A stretch of 64,000 nt of DNA, taken from positions 124,001 to 188,000 of the forward strand of contig NZ_FNQK01000002.1 in the NCBI RefSeq assembly GCF_900107625.1, written 5' to 3'. A model generated the notes under the pieces. The model ran no database searches and had not been told where the DNA came from. It saw only the letters and a list, made by a program, of their open reading frames with translations. This document shows, one piece after another, positions 1 through 9,410 of this stretch. Source of the stretch: Bizionia paragorgiae (lineage in GTDB: Bacteria; Bacteroidota; Bacteroidia; Flavobacteriales; Flavobacteriaceae). A program made the position numbers and the translations under genes. Position 1 is the first letter of the stretch; each line of letters opens with the position of its first letter.

Positions 1-144
1 ATGGAAGATGTTATTGAAACACTATTAGGACTAGAAATAATGGACGAAAGCGATAAAGTATCTGATTTACAATTGCAAGCCCGAAAAAATTGGGAGTCAC
101 GAGCAAAAAAATTAGGGGTTATCGATAATGAAGACATAGAATAA
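1..144 (+). CDS. CNNM/CorC-family (HlyC-like) membrane protein, C-terminal end only
   Basis: Frame 1 is open from the window edge to a TAA, giving the last 47 residues of a protein that starts outside the window. The peptide contains EDVIETLLGLEIMDESD, which matches the end of the second CBS domain in CNNM/CorC (hemolysin-C-like) transporters, followed by the short charged tail usual for Flavobacteriaceae members. Such proteins have an N-terminal DUF21 membrane domain, paired CBS domains and a CorC_HlyC domain, and are linked to Mg2+/Co2+ transport. In flavobacteria the gene is often GldE or a relative; the part visible cannot decide this. The first ATG here is internal, not a start. Confidence 0.75.
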   Translation: MEDVIETLLGLEIMDESDKVSDLQLQARKNWESRAKKLGVIDNEDIE

Positions 145-154
145 CCCCCTTACT

Positions 155-631
155 TTGGAAGACACCTGTTATATTAATTCCCCTTTAGGCGTAACTAAAA
201 TAACAGGTGGCTCTCATGGTATTTCCTCGATTTCTGTACTAAACACCCCAGAAATCCCCTCCTTAAATATTCCCGAATCCTTACAAGACTGTGTGCACCA
301 ACTTGAAGCCTATTTTCAAGGCGAGCGCCAAGAATTTAATCTGAAGCTCCACCCTAAGGGTACCGACTTTCAGCAACGTGTTTGGGCTTTATTACAAACC
401 ATTCCCTACGGAAAAACCCTGTCGTATTTAGAACTTTCAAAACAATTGGGAGACGTTAAAGCCATACGTGCAGTCGCCAATGCCAATGGGAAAAATCCGC
501 TATGGATTGTAATACCCTGCCACCGCGTTATTGGTAGTGACGGCAGCTTAACCGGTTATGCTGGCGGATTACACAGAAAACAATGGCTACTCGAACACGA
601 AAGTCCGTACCACCAAGAACGCCTATTTTAA
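155..631 (+). CDS. ogt: methylated-DNA--[protein]-cysteine S-methyltransferase
   Basis: Removes O6-alkyl groups from guanine by stoichiometric transfer to its own cysteine (direct repair, cytoplasm). The suicide-cysteine motif PCHRV lies at residues 121-125 (Cys122), preceded by the DNA-binding helix with the RAVANANGKNP segment (105-114) and followed by the conserved GYAGGLHRKQWLLEHE. The 158-residue length fits the Ogt class without an Ada domain. The frame has no ATG before the conserved region; translation most likely starts at TTG 155, 10 nt after the stop of the upstream CNNM gene, so the two are probably co-transcribed. The exact start is the only real doubt. Confidence 0.93.
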   Translation: MEDTCYINSPLGVTKITGGSHGISSISVLNTPEIPSLNIPESLQDCVHQLEAYFQGERQEFNLKLHPKGTDFQQRVWALLQTIPYGKTLSYLELSKQLGDVKAIRAVANANGKNPLWIVIPCHRVIGSDGSLTGYAGGLHRKQWLLEHESPYHQERLF

Positions 632-724
632 AATGCATACCACAGTAAGTGCCCTGCCTTGTTAGCAGTACTCCCCTATACCCCTACTTTATTTGTTGTT
701 ACCACATTATTATAACACACTCGT

Positions 725-764
725 CATACACAATCCATACACTATCCATACATTATCTATACTG
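725..764. repeat. 11-bp imperfect tandem repeats (3.6 copies)
   Basis: Units catacacaatc (725-735), catacactatc (736-746) and catacattatc (747-757), then a partial tatactg (758-764). The period is about one helical turn, so all units would face the same side of the helix. It lies about 215 bp upstream of the serine hydrolase gene. A protein-binding array is possible; simple sequence drift is the alternative. Confidence 0.55.
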
Positions 765-870
765 TAACTATGGAGTAACTATTGGGTAGCCAAGTAGTCG
801 ATTTTAGGCATTTGGTATTACTACGAGATATATAATAGCACTTAGGGTGTTCCGGTTTTTTTAAACCGTC

Positions 871-930
871 GCGCTTTACGCTATATCTTTTCTTTTTGTT
901 GAAAAAAAAGAAAAGGATGCCGCTGCAATC
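871..930. repeat. REP-like hairpin element, copy 1
   Basis: An 11-bp stem (887-897 with 905-915, loop 898-904) flanked by CTATATC on the left and GGATGCCGCTGCA on the right. The second copy (9411-9450) keeps the flanks but has a different stem that still pairs, so structure rather than stem sequence is conserved. No coding capacity. Short dispersed elements with this look are, from memory, common in Flavobacteriaceae intergenic regions. Confidence 0.65.
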
Positions 931-979
931 GCTAACACATAATTTTAGTATATTTAATATTCTAAACTAATCATTAAGC

Positions 980-2140
980 ATGAAACTCATTAAAAACCTA
1001 CTTAAGGGCATCCTTATTCTTTTCGCCTTATTAATTGCAACGCTATACCTAACAGATACCGATTACCTTCTAAAGGCAGTCCGTACAATATATATGCAAG
1101 GTTATACCACAGCTTTTTTAGACGACTACCATAAATTCGACAATCGCGTTGTAAAAAACGGCACACCACAACCGTGGCCTAACCATGCCGACTATAATCG
1201 TGCTAAAGAAACAGAACGCTTAAACAAAGCCAATAAAGACTGGGGGACTATCGCTTATGTGATTATTAAAAACGATAGCATCTGGTTTGAAAATTATTAT
1301 GATGGCTACAATAAAGATTCAAAAACCAACTCATTTTCTATGGCCAAAAGTTATGTTTCTGGTTTAATGGGTAAAGCGATAATGGAAGGCTATATTAAAA
1401 GTTTAGATCAGCCAGTTTGTGATTTTATCCCGGAATTTTGCGAGGGTAAAGCGGCAAAAATGACCGTTGGCGACTTATCGCGTATGAGTTCGGGTACCAA
1501 TTGGGATGAAGCCTACTACTCACCGCTTTCTATTACTACCCGTGCTTACTTTGACGACGATTTAGAAAAAGTAATACTAGGCTTAAAAATGGATAAGGAA
1601 CCAGGAACAGCATTTAAATATGCTAGTGGCGATACGCAAATGCTAGCCATGGTAATTGAAAAGGCAACCGGTAAAAAATTATATGATTATTTAACCGAGA
1701 GCTTTTGGAAACCTCTAGGTAGTGAAAACGAAACCCTTTGGCAAGTGGATAGCGACGACCATGATTTGGTAAAAGCCTACTGCTGCATTGCCAGTAATGC
1801 CAAAGATTTTGCGCGTTTTGGTAAACTATATAAAGACCACGGAAAATGGAATGGCAAGCAAGTATTAGATTCTACATTTGTAGCGAAATCTATACAACCT
1901 GTGTTTCCTTCAAGCCCAGAATATGGCTACGGATGGTGGCTAAAAAACCATAATGAAAAACACTTTTTTATGATGCGTGGACATTTAGGACAGTATGTTA
2001 TAGTTCAACCAGAAGACAATGTAATTATTGTTCGTTTAGGGCACCAAAAATCTCCAGATCAAGGCACCACAACCTTTACCGAAGACATTTCAGTATATAT
2101 CGACGAGGCCTACCAGATGCTTAATGCAAACGGACAATAG
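980..2140 (+). CDS. serine hydrolase, class C beta-lactamase family
   Basis: Membrane-anchored hydrolase of the beta-lactamase/EstB/DD-peptidase superfamily (Pfam Beta-lactamase). One hydrophobic segment at residues 8-25 acts as anchor or uncleaved signal. The nucleophile motif SxxK is SMAK (120-123), the second motif is YAS (214-216, usual form YxN/YxS), and the third-motif region is near RGHLGQY around residue 335, replacing the KTG box as in many esterase-like members. Length of 386 aa is normal. The substrate cannot be told from sequence: peptidase, esterase or amidase are possible, and resistance should not be assumed. The following exonuclease gene starts 32 bp downstream on the same strand. 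Confidence 0.85.
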   Translation: MKLIKNLLKGILILFALLIATLYLTDTDYLLKAVRTIYMQGYTTAFLDDYHKFDNRVVKNGTPQPWPNHADYNRAKETERLNKANKDWGTIAYVIIKNDSIWFENYYDGYNKDSKTNSFSMAKSYVSGLMGKAIMEGYIKSLDQPVCDFIPEFCEGKAAKMTVGDLSRMSSGTNWDEAYYSPLSITTRAYFDDDLEKVILGLKMDKEPGTAFKYASGDTQMLAMVIEKATGKKLYDYLTESFWKPLGSENETLWQVDSDDHDLVKAYCCIASNAKDFARFGKLYKDHGKWNGKQVLDSTFVAKSIQPVFPSSPEYGYGWWLKNHNEKHFFMMRGHLGQYVIVQPEDNVIIVRLGHQKSPDQGTTTFTEDISVYIDEAYQMLNANGQ

Positions 2141-2172
2141 GCAGGACACACTAATTAAAATTTGGAAGGGGT

Positions 2173-2886
2173 ATGATCAGCAAACTTAATCTCGAAAACA
2201 TTTTATTTCTAGATATAGAAACGGTTCCAGAAACGCAATACTTTTCGGATCTTGATGCTACCAAACAGGAATTATGGGAGGCCAAATCTAAATACCAAAG
2301 AAAAGAAGATTTTAGTGCCGAGGCCTTTTATGACCGGGCAGGTATTTGGGCGGAGTTCGGAAAAATCATTTGTATTTCGGTAGGGTATTTCACCTTTAAA
2401 GAGGAGACACGAACCTTTAGAACCACCTCCTTTTATGGCGAAGAACCTCAACTTCTAAAAGCCTTTAAAAGCTTACTCTTATCGCATTTTAGTTCGACGA
2501 AACATCTGCTTTGCGCCCATAACGGAAAAGAATTCGACTTTCCCTATATCGCAAGACGTATGATAATTCACAATATCGAATTGCCCTATAAACTCAATTT
2601 GTTTGGCAAAAAACCATGGGAAGTCCCGCATTTAGACACCTTAGAACTATGGAAATTTGGGGATTATAAAACCTACACCTCTTTAAAACTATTAACCAAT
2701 GTACTAGGTATTCCCTCTCCCAAAGATGATATTGATGGTAGCGAAGTCTATAAAGTCTATTACGAAACTAACGACATACAACGCATAGTAAACTATTGCG
2801 AAAAGGATACGATAGCCGTTGCTCAAATCTTTTTAAGACTCCGTGGTGAGGCTATTTTAAAGGATGAGGAAATTATTCATATCTAG
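2173..2886 (+). CDS. predicted 3'-5' exonuclease, PolB-exonuclease-like
   Basis: DnaQ-like fold nuclease related to the proofreading domain of family B DNA polymerases (Pfam DNA_pol_B_exo2). Exo I is LDIETVPE with D14 and E16. Exo II is AHNGKEFDFPYIARR with D122. Exo III is YCEKD (208-212), supplying the last metal ligand. Length of 237 aa means a stand-alone exonuclease without a polymerase part. Role in repair or RNA/DNA trimming is inferred only from family. It starts 32 bp after the serine hydrolase stop, and an imperfect hairpin follows at 2899-2926. Confidence 0.85.
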   Translation: MISKLNLENILFLDIETVPETQYFSDLDATKQELWEAKSKYQRKEDFSAEAFYDRAGIWAEFGKIICISVGYFTFKEETRTFRTTSFYGEEPQLLKAFKSLLLSHFSSTKHLLCAHNGKEFDFPYIARRMIIHNIELPYKLNLFGKKPWEVPHLDTLELWKFGDYKTYTSLKLLTNVLGIPSPKDDIDGSEVYKVYYETNDIQRIVNYCEKDTIAVAQIFLRLRGEAILKDEEIIHI

Positions 2887-2898
2887 GTTTCATAAGGT

Positions 2899-2926
2899 AA
2901 TTAAGACCTGTTTTAACAGGTTTAAT
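2899..2926 (+). terminator. possible terminator after exonuclease gene
   Basis: Imperfect inverted repeat with stem ACCTG/CAGGT extended by AATTAA/TTAATT and one unpaired G, loop TTTTAA. It lies 12 bp after the stop codon but lacks a strong T-run, so termination is uncertain. Confidence 0.4.
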
Positions 2927-3040
2927 TACGCTTTCATTAACGCAATTCACCACCAGGCTGCGGTGTGTTAAAATCACTAGTGTTAACACAAGTCAAAGAA
3001 CCGATTAGCAGATGAGCTTCAGCTCTAAAAAAACAGATAA

Positions 3041-3074
3041 AAAAAAAGCCCAAACTTACGTTTGGGCTTTTCTA
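3041..3074 (-). terminator. terminator of the M43 metalloprotease gene
   Basis: Perfect 8-bp stem GCCCAAAC (3048-3055) and GTTTGGGC (3060-3067) with loop TTAC, preceded on the + strand by an A-run that becomes a long U-run for the minus-strand transcript. A shorter T-run on the other side could allow use in both directions. Confidence 0.85.
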
Positions 3075-3111
3075 TGTTCTGGTTACTCTAATGCACATAC
3101 AGCGTGTGTGC

Positions 3112-5532
3112 CTATTGCTTAATAAATTTTCGCGTTTCTAATTTATTATCTATACTAAACTGTATCATATACAAGCCAGCTTCTAGATGACTCACGTTAA
3201 TACCATGCGTATAATCGCTTCCTTTTCCAACTTGCTGACCCAACATATTAACAATGGTAAACGGTACGTTTTTAATATTAGATTTTACAAATAACATACT
3301 ACCTTTTACTGGGTTAGGGTAAATTGCTATCTCAACACCTAGGTGTGAAACAAACGCTTCGGCTGCGACTCTTGCAGTCCCACAAGGCCCAAGGTTGGTC
3401 CACCCAGAAGATGTACGCTCATATAAAGATCCATTATAAGTGACTTGCTCTCCTACAGCGTACGACTGACTGCTATTGTAAGCAGCGACACCATCACATT
3501 TATCGGTCGATGGCGTACCATTCGTTACTGAAATAGCATCAACAGCCATATCCCCTTGCCATGTGGTTCCTGTAGTTCCATCAAATCTTAATTTAACCGT
3601 ACTACCAGCATACGACGATAAGTCTACTGTTGCCGATTGCCAAGCATTTCCTTGATTTCCTGATTGTGTCCAAACTGTTGTCCAACTGGTTCCATTATTT
3701 GTGCTAACAGCCACTTTTAAATTCCCCATTGCCGAGGTACCATACATATGATACTTAAAGTTAAAGACGCCTTGAGAAAGTCCTGTTAAATCAAAACACG
3801 GTGATTCTAACAAGGCCCTTTTTGTAGAATAGTTTGGAGAAGACGATTCCATAAATACATATTGCGCCCCTTCAGTTGCACTTGAAGGTCCAGTATTACT
3901 AGAAGGCGTTGCTCCTGAGTTACGTGTCCAATCAAAATCATCGCCCGAACCTTGAGTCCACGCTCCAAAGCCACTTTCGAATCCTTCGTTATAAGGAAAT
4001 GAAGATACAGCTCCAGTGCACCCTGTTGGCGGATTTGTAGTTCCCGTAGTAATATTTACAGTATAATCTTCCACTTCACCATAAGAAAAAGCTTCACAAG
4101 AAGTTGGAATCCCATTATATTTCATAGCTACACGTAAACGCGTTTCGCCATTTAATGCTCCCGCAGGCACAGTAAAACTTCCGCTAACTGGAGAAGTTGT
4201 CGATGCCGCTTTAGAAAAAATTTGCTCTCCAGAATCGGTAAAATCACCATCGTTGTTGTAATCTATCCATGCTGCATACCCTTCAGAATAGGTCGACCCT
4301 GTCCATGTTGGTGTTACTGTAATGGTGTAAGCAGTTCCCTTCGATAGGTCTGATGAAAGAGACGTAAAATCGGAATACGATTGCGCTCCCGATGTGTTAT
4401 TAATACTTCCTACTTGCACACGACTAATGTATTCGTCGCTCACACTATTACTTTGTGATGCGCAATATTGGGTTCCTGTCTGACATGGAGAACATGACGA
4501 ACCACCACAATCAACACCGGTTTCAGTACCATTTTGAATACCGTCGGTACAGGTTGGCTGTGCTGCTGCACCACATTTATCTGAAGCTGCTAATGCTGCT
4601 CTAGGACCTCCGTTTAATAAAGAGGCGCGCATTCTATTTTTCTGCCCAACAGTAAATAAGTTCATACACGAGTCATTGGTATAATCCATATAATTTTGTA
4701 CCATATCGGTAGAATTACAAGACACTTGCCCTGTAGGACATCCCCCATTAGAGGTTTGATGCGTTGGTGTATCGCTAACAAAATCATTACCACAATTACT
4801 ATCACCCCAAATATGACGCAGATTTAAAAAGTGTCCCACTTCGTGAGTCGTTGTTCGGCCTTCATCGAAAGGAGCCGATAAATAAAAGCCAGATCCTTCA
4901 TTTTTAGATCCAAAATATTGAGGTCCCATCACCACACCATCGGTAGCAGCACTACCACCAGGGAATTGCGCATAACCAAGGATTCCTCCGCCTATATTAC
5001 ACACCCACATATTAAGATATTGTGAAGTATCCCACGGATTTACTCCACCCTGTGACGCTTTTTTCATCGCATCATTAGTACCCCATGACGTTTTGGTAGA
5101 TGATTTTCTTGTAATCCCATTTGTTGCATTACCATTAGGATCTACTGTAGCCATACAAAATTGGATTTGCGTATCGGCAGCCTGAGACCAAGTATTATCA
5201 GCATCGGCATTAAGTCTTCTAAAATCATCATTTAAGACTTGTATTTGAGATAAAATTTGAGCCTCACTAATATTTTCATTAGCATTGCTATAAATAACAT
5301 GTACAACCACTGGAATAGTAATAATATCACCTACTATTTTGTTATTAGAAGATTCCATTTGCGCTACTTTTGCTTGCGTAAAGGCCTCTATATCATTCAT
5401 TCTAGATTCTAATTTCGGATCTAATTGTTTTCTGTATTCTAGATTCTCCATAGTTTCACAACGACGGTCTTGAGAAAACGCAGCGAAGGAAAATATAAAA
5501 CATAGAATTGATAAAGTAATGTTCTGTTTCAT
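3112..5532 (-). CDS. secreted M43 (pappalysin/cytophagalysin) zinc metalloprotease with T9SS sorting domain
   Basis: Multidomain secreted protease of 806 aa. Order: Sec signal peptide (1-20, ends AFSQ); propeptide; M43 catalytic domain with HEVGHFLNLRH near residue 230 (three His zinc ligands and the catalytic Glu) and Met-turn YMDYT near 281; a Cys-rich CTDGIQNGTETGVDCGG segment; a GEVED domain ending GEVEDYTV near 495; a jelly-roll/MAM-like domain (about 510-670); a CBM5/12-like module (SYAVGEQVTYNGSLYE); and a type A T9SS C-terminal sorting domain (IAIYPNPV...LEAGLYMIQF, last ~75 residues). It is therefore expected to be exported across the outer membrane by T9SS. A palindrome shared with the 9-17 kb cassette leaders lies 131 bp upstream, which suggests shared regulation. 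Transcribed alone with its own terminator. Confidence 0.92.
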   Translation of the reverse strand: MKQNITLSILCFIFSFAAFSQDRRCETMENLEYRKQLDPKLESRMNDIEAFTQAKVAQMESSNNKIVGDIITIPVVVHVIYSNANENISEAQILSQIQVLNDDFRRLNADADNTWSQAADTQIQFCMATVDPNGNATNGITRKSSTKTSWGTNDAMKKASQGGVNPWDTSQYLNMWVCNIGGGILGYAQFPGGSAATDGVVMGPQYFGSKNEGSGFYLSAPFDEGRTTTHEVGHFLNLRHIWGDSNCGNDFVSDTPTHQTSNGGCPTGQVSCNSTDMVQNYMDYTNDSCMNLFTVGQKNRMRASLLNGGPRAALAASDKCGAAAQPTCTDGIQNGTETGVDCGGSSCSPCQTGTQYCASQSNSVSDEYISRVQVGSINNTSGAQSYSDFTSLSSDLSKGTAYTITVTPTWTGSTYSEGYAAWIDYNNDGDFTDSGEQIFSKAASTTSPVSGSFTVPAGALNGETRLRVAMKYNGIPTSCEAFSYGEVEDYTVNITTGTTNPPTGCTGAVSSFPYNEGFESGFGAWTQGSGDDFDWTRNSGATPSSNTGPSSATEGAQYVFMESSSPNYSTKRALLESPCFDLTGLSQGVFNFKYHMYGTSAMGNLKVAVSTNNGTSWTTVWTQSGNQGNAWQSATVDLSSYAGSTVKLRFDGTTGTTWQGDMAVDAISVTNGTPSTDKCDGVAAYNSSQSYAVGEQVTYNGSLYERTSSGWTNLGPCGTARVAAEAFVSHLGVEIAIYPNPVKGSMLFVKSNIKNVPFTIVNMLGQQVGKGSDYTHGINVSHLEAGLYMIQFSIDNKLETRKFIKQ

Positions 5533-5662
5533 GGTTTTTATTTAAAGTTTTTACTTAAAAAGTATTAATAATGCAACGAAAGTATTAAAAGTGATGCGTT
5601 AAACGTATTTAACTTTCGGTTTTTCGATTAAATACATACAAAATAAAATTGTTCGGTTTTGT

Positions 5663-5680
5663 TTACGGATTTTACCGTAA
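5663..5680. promoter_or_regulatory. palindromic operator candidate, copy 1 (M43 protease upstream region)
   Basis: TTACGG-attttA-CCGTAA, perfect 6-bp half-sites with an A/T-only 6-bp spacer. The same arrangement occurs at 9881, 14225 and 16827, each 123-131 bp upstream of a minus-strand start codon. Here it lies between the divergent protease and ABC genes; it sits 14 bp upstream of the ABC gene's -7 box and so could also affect that promoter. Confidence 0.65.
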
Positions 5681-5693
5681 TTTTATAATCTTA

Positions 5694-5701
5694 TAACTTT
5701 G
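5694..5701 (+). promoter_or_regulatory. -7 promoter box of the ABC ATPase gene
   Basis: TAACTTTG is a perfect match to the Bacteroidota -7 consensus TAnnTTTG. No TTG was found at the usual upstream spacing. The start codon is only 10 nt downstream of the box, so the transcript should be nearly leaderless. Confidence 0.6.
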
Positions 5702-5711
5702 GTCCTATAAT

Positions 5712-7403
5712 ATGTCTAAAACAAATCTACTTACTGTTAAAGATTTATCTATTTCATTCGTTTCCGATGGCACAACGAATGCCATTATTCATTCCATATC
5801 CTATCATTTAGAACCCAATGAAATTTTAGGTATTGTGGGCGAGTCAGGTTCCGGAAAATCGGTTTCGTCTTTAGCTATTTTAGGCTTACTCCCAAAAAAA
5901 ATTTCTAAAATCACTTCGGGAAGCATATTATACGATACTAAAGACCTTACTCAACTCTCATCGAAAGCATTTCAGCAGATACGTGGAAAAAAAATAGCCA
6001 TGATTTTTCAAGAACCTATGAGCTCTTTAAACCCATCAATGCGTTGTGGGTCTCAAGTCGAAGAGGTCCTTAAACAGCATACGTCTCTATCTAAAAAAGC
6101 TATTAAAGCAGAAACACTATCACTTTTTGAAAAGGTAAAACTACCGGACCCAAACCGCGTGTATAACGCCTATCCGCACGAAATTTCTGGCGGACAAAAG
6201 CAACGTGTTATGATTGCTATGGCTATTGCCTGCAAACCCGAAATACTTATTGCCGACGAGCCTACGACAGCCTTGGATGTTACCGTACAAAAAGATATTA
6301 TAGCCCTGCTTAAAGAGTTGCAAACCGAAAACAACATGAGTGTAATTTTTATTACTCATGATTTGGCATTGATTTCTGAAATTGCCGATCGCGTTTTAGT
6401 CATGTATAAAGGTGAAATTGTAGAACAAAATACCGTAGAACACATTTTTAATACGCCAGCACACGATTATACCAAGGCCCTTATTAACTCTAGACCTTCA
6501 TTAAACGTGCGCCTTAAAACATTACCTACTATAAGCGACGTAATGAATGCTACAGTATCTACAGTGGAGCTTACACCGCAAATGCGAGCAGATAACCACA
6601 AGATCCTCTATAACAAACCCCCATTACTAGAAGTTAAAAACGTAGAAAAAGAATACATATCAACTTCCGGGTGGTTTACTAAACCCACACACTTTAAAGC
6701 TGTCGATGCCGTGAGTTTTAATATCTATGAAGGAGAAACTCTAGGCTTAGTAGGAGAATCTGGTTGTGGGAAATCGACTTTAGGAAACACCATATTACAA
6801 TTGGATAAAGCAACCGCAGGTCGTATTTTATATCAAGGTGTGGACATAACTAAATTAAGCGCCTCCGAAACGAAGGCCTTAAGAAAAGATATTCAAATTA
6901 TTTTTCAAGATCCCTATTCGTCATTAAACCCGAGAATTCCTGTTGGTAAGGCCATTATGGAACCTATGAAGGTACATGGGTTGTACAAAAATGATGCTGA
7001 GCGCAAAGAAAAAACAATTGCTATTTTAGAGCGTGTAGGCTTATCTGAAGCCTATTTTAATCGCTATCCACATGAGTTTTCTGGCGGACAGCGTCAGCGT
7101 ATTGGAATCGCTCGTACGATTGCTTTACAACCTAAACTTATAGTCTGTGACGAAAGCGTATCGGCCTTAGATATTTCTGTACAGGCACAAGTACTAAACT
7201 TACTAAATGAACTTAAAGAGAAATTTAATTTCACCTATCTCTTTATCTCTCATGATCTTGCAGTCGTTAAATACATGTCAGATCAATTATTGGTAATGAA
7301 TGCCGGTAAAATAGAAGAATTGGATGATGCAGACGTTATTTACAACACGCCAAAAAAAGCGTATACCAAAAAATTAATTAACGCGATTCCAAAAGGACTT
7401 TGA
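5712..7403 (+). CDS. oligopeptide/dipeptide ABC transporter ATPase, fused DppD-DppF (YejF-like)
   Basis: Two complete ABC ATPase domains in one 563-aa chain. First domain: Walker A GESGSGKS (43-50), Q-loop in [11 protein letters not shown], signature ISGGQKQR, Walker [13 protein letters not shown]. Second: Walker A GESGCGKS (about 348-355), Q-loop [11 protein letters not shown], signature FSGGQRQR, Walker [13 protein letters not shown], switch His in FISHDLAV. Each domain ends with the oligopeptide-transporter C-terminal extension ([20 protein letters not shown]). It would power uptake (or, in some relatives, export) of peptides or Ni with separate permeases, none of which lie nearby. Such isolated fused ATPases are usual in flavobacteria. 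Substrate is not predictable. Confidence 0.9.
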   Translation: MSKTNLLTVKDLSISFVSDGTTNAIIHSISYHLEPNEILGIVGESGSGKSVSSLAILGLLPKKISKITSGSILYDTKDLTQLSSKAFQQIRGKKIAMIFQEPMSSLNPSMRCGSQVEEVLKQHTSLSKKAIKAETLSLFEKVKLPDPNRVYNAYPHEISGGQKQRVMIAMAIACKPEILIADEPTTALDVTVQKDIIALLKELQTENNMSVIFITHDLALISEIADRVLVMYKGEIVEQNTVEHIFNTPAHDYTKALINSRPSLNVRLKTLPTISDVMNATVSTVELTPQMRADNHKILYNKPPLLEVKNVEKEYISTSGWFTKPTHFKAVDAVSFNIYEGETLGLVGESGCGKSTLGNTILQLDKATAGRILYQGVDITKLSASETKALRKDIQIIFQDPYSSLNPRIPVGKAIMEPMKVHGLYKNDAERKEKTIAILERVGLSEAYFNRYPHEFSGGQRQRIGIARTIALQPKLIVCDESVSALDISVQAQVLNLLNELKEKFNFTYLFISHDLAVVKYMSDQLLVMNAGKIEELDDADVIYNTPKKAYTKKLINAIPKGL

Positions 7404-7565
7404 ATGGTGAATGGTGAGTTTGTTCGCGAGCTTGCCATTTGATGTGTTTATCGGTAATAAAAAACATACTTCACAGCAACAATTAAAGGATTACATACGT
7501 GTTAGGTAGAAAGCCTGTTTAAGATCGCGCATAGACGGTGATAGAAAATAAAGAGGTGTTAAAAA

Positions 7566-7588
7566 AACAGCAGTAAACTTTAGCTGTT
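7566..7588 (+). terminator. hairpin downstream of ABC ATPase gene
   Basis: AACAGC (7566-7571) pairs with GCTGTT (7583-7588), preceded by an A-run. The T-run is poor, so this is weaker than the hairpin that follows. Confidence 0.4.
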
Positions 7589-7617
7589 TATAACATACAC
7601 ACTTTTTTAACTAAAAA

Positions 7618-7650
7618 AAACACACCTTTCGAAAACGAAATGGTGTGTTT
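7618..7650. terminator. bidirectional terminator between ABC ATPase gene and scoB
   Basis: Long stem AAACACACC-TTTCG (7618-7631) with CGAAA-t-GGTGTGTTT (7636-7650), one bulged T, loop AAAA, with an A-run on the left and T-rich DNA on the right. It lies between convergent genes and suits both directions. Confidence 0.75.
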
Positions 7651-7858
7651 TATATTATTTATTATTCTGTTTCGCATAGTAAGGTGTTCCGGTAAATTTG
7701 GTTTATTTAATACAATAGATTTGGAGTCCACAATATAAAACTCTTAACGAAATACTTCAGCTTAAAGGCGTTTAATTTCGATAAAATACACGAAATTTTA
7801 ACATTTAACACTATTTTGTGATACTATTCGTACTAAAACACTTAAATCTTAACACTTA

Positions 7859-8512
7859 CTAAATAGTCATTTCAGGAATATCTCCATCAATAGTAAGTTG
7901 CCCTTCGGTTGCTTTTACAATCTCTTCAACCGAAACTCCAGGAGCGCGTTCTAATAACTTAAAGCCTTTATCGGTGACTTCAATAACCGCTAGATTGGTA
8001 ACTATTTTCTTTACACAACCCACACCGGTTAATGGTAATGAGCAACGTTTTAAAAGCTTAGACTCCCCGGCACGATTGGTATGCATCATAGCAACAATAA
8101 TATTTTCGGCACTGGCTACTAAATCCATAGCGCCCCCCATTCCTTTGACCATTTTTCCTGGAATCTTCCAGTTGGCGATGTCTCCGTTTTCAGCCACTTC
8201 CATGGCACCTAAAATAGTTAGGTGCACGTGTTGACCACGAATCATAGAAAAACTCATTGCAGAGTCAAAGAAACTCGCTCCCGGTAAGGTAGTAATGGTT
8301 TGCTTACCGGCGTTAATAATATCGGCATCCTCTTCTCCTTCGAACGGAAAAGGTCCCATACCAAGCACGCCATTTTCACTTTGAAATTCTACTTCTATAT
8401 CGTCGCGCACATAATTAGCTACTAAGGTTGGGATACCAATCCCCAAGTTTACGTAGTAACCATCTTGTACTTCTTTTGCAATGCGTTTTGCAATTCCTAT
8501 TTTATCTAACAT
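7859..8512 (-). CDS. scoB: 3-oxoacid CoA-transferase subunit B
   Basis: Beta subunit of family I CoA-transferase, usually succinyl-CoA:3-ketoacid CoA-transferase, which activates acetoacetate with CoA from succinyl-CoA. The catalytic SENG motif is at 45-48 (Glu46 forms the CoA thioester), followed by the conserved GMGPFP and GASFFDSAMSFSMIRGQH segments. Length of 217 aa is normal. It lies 102 bp downstream of the A subunit gene on the same strand, so the two form an operon. Other acyl specificities (acetate, butyrate) cannot be excluded by sequence alone. Confidence 0.93.
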   Translation of the reverse strand: MLDKIGIAKRIAKEVQDGYYVNLGIGIPTLVANYVRDDIEVEFQSENGVLGMGPFPFEGEEDADIINAGKQTITTLPGASFFDSAMSFSMIRGQHVHLTILGAMEVAENGDIANWKIPGKMVKGMGGAMDLVASAENIIVAMMHTNRAGESKLLKRCSLPLTGVGCVKKIVTNLAVIEVTDKGFKLLERAPGVSVEEIVKATEGQLTIDGDIPEMTI

Positions 8513-8614
8513 ACTGTTTTAATTTAATGTGATTATTTTCACTACTAGCCTGTATATAATACCACGTTACAAACGCTAGTATTACTGTTATGGCTAGTCG
8601 CGATCAAAGAGGTG

Positions 8615-9316
8615 TTACTCGCGTACACGAACGGTACGTTGCTCGATACGTTTTTCATAATCTTTACCTTGAAAAATACGTTGCACAAAAATACCTGGTA
8701 TATGTATTTGGTTTGGGTCCAAGGTTCCTGCTGGCACCAATTCTTCTACTTCTGCAACTGTAATAGTTGCGGCGCCACACATTACCGGATTAAAATTTCG
8801 CGCTGTACCCTTAAAAATTAGGTTTCCAGCGTCGTCACCTTTCCATGCTTTTACAAAAGCGAAATCGGCTTTAAAAGCGTGCTCTAACACATACATTTTA
8901 CCATCAAACTCACGCACTTCCTTACCTTCGGCCACTTCGGTACCATAACCAGCAGGCGTAAAAATAGCAGGAAAACCAGCTTGGGCCGCACGACAACGCT
9001 CGGCAAGAGTGCCTTGCGGAATAAGCTCTACGTCTAATTCTCCAGATAGCATTTGTCTTTCGAACTCGTCATTTTCACCGACGTAAGACGATACCATTTT
9101 TTTTATTTGACGCTTTTTTAATAATAAGCCCAGACCAAAATCGTCCACACCAGCATTATTAGAAATACAGGTTAACTCTTTAATATTACTATCTACCAGG
9201 GCTTTAATGGCATTCTCAGGAATACCCGACAAACCGAAACCACCCAACATAAACGTCATGTTATCCGAAATGCCTTCTGTCGCTTCTTTAACTGAATTTA
9301 CTTTTTTATTAATCAT
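8615..9316 (-). CDS. scoA: 3-oxoacid CoA-transferase subunit A
   Basis: Alpha subunit partner of the SENG-containing beta subunit. The glycine-rich CoA-binding segment [10 protein letters not shown] is at residues 25-34, and the family blocks [40 protein letters not shown] and [19 protein letters not shown] follow. 233 aa is full length. First gene of the scoA-scoB operon for ketone body or branched-chain/acetoacetate use. Start ATG 9316 is supported by the usual MINKKV-type N-terminus. Confidence 0.93.
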   Translation of the reverse strand: MINKKVNSVKEATEGISDNMTFMLGGFGLSGIPENAIKALVDSNIKELTCISNNAGVDDFGLGLLLKKRQIKKMVSSYVGENDEFERQMLSGELDVELIPQGTLAERCRAAQAGFPAIFTPAGYGTEVAEGKEVREFDGKMYVLEHAFKADFAFVKAWKGDDAGNLIFKGTARNFNPVMCGAATITVAEVEELVPAGTLDPNQIHIPGIFVQRIFQGKDYEKRIEQRTVRVRE

Positions 9317-9410
9317 ACTTAAGTTGTCTTTTGAGGCTTAAAATTAAGGAATTTAAATCTCAGAATCACTTTTTGTGCAAATTTTTGCGAAAAAGCAAAA
9401 AACAGGCCTT

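Larger units (their letters stand above)
632..979. other. 348-bp intergenic region
   Basis: No convincing gene. It holds an 11-bp direct repeat array (725-764) and a hairpin element (871-930) that has a second copy at 9411-9450. Both are listed separately. No clear TAnnTTTG promoter was found for the serine hydrolase gene that follows. Confidence 0.6.
7404..7858. other. 455-bp convergent intergenic region
   Basis: No supported gene. It holds two hairpins at 7566-7588 and 7618-7650, the second a good bidirectional terminator, and a weaker inverted repeat AATTTCG/CGAAATT around 7776-7797 that could serve scoB. GTGTTCCGGT at about 7683 is shared with about 847, perhaps a further remnant of the dispersed element. 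Confidence 0.6.

Noticed and set aside
725-764. Possible CRISPR-like repeat array
   Set aside because: Units are 11 bp with no spacers and no cas genes nearby.
980-2140. Calling the serine hydrolase an antibiotic-resistance beta-lactamase
   Set aside because: It has SxxK and a YxS motif but no clear KTG box, and membrane-anchored esterase/peptidase relatives are far more common.
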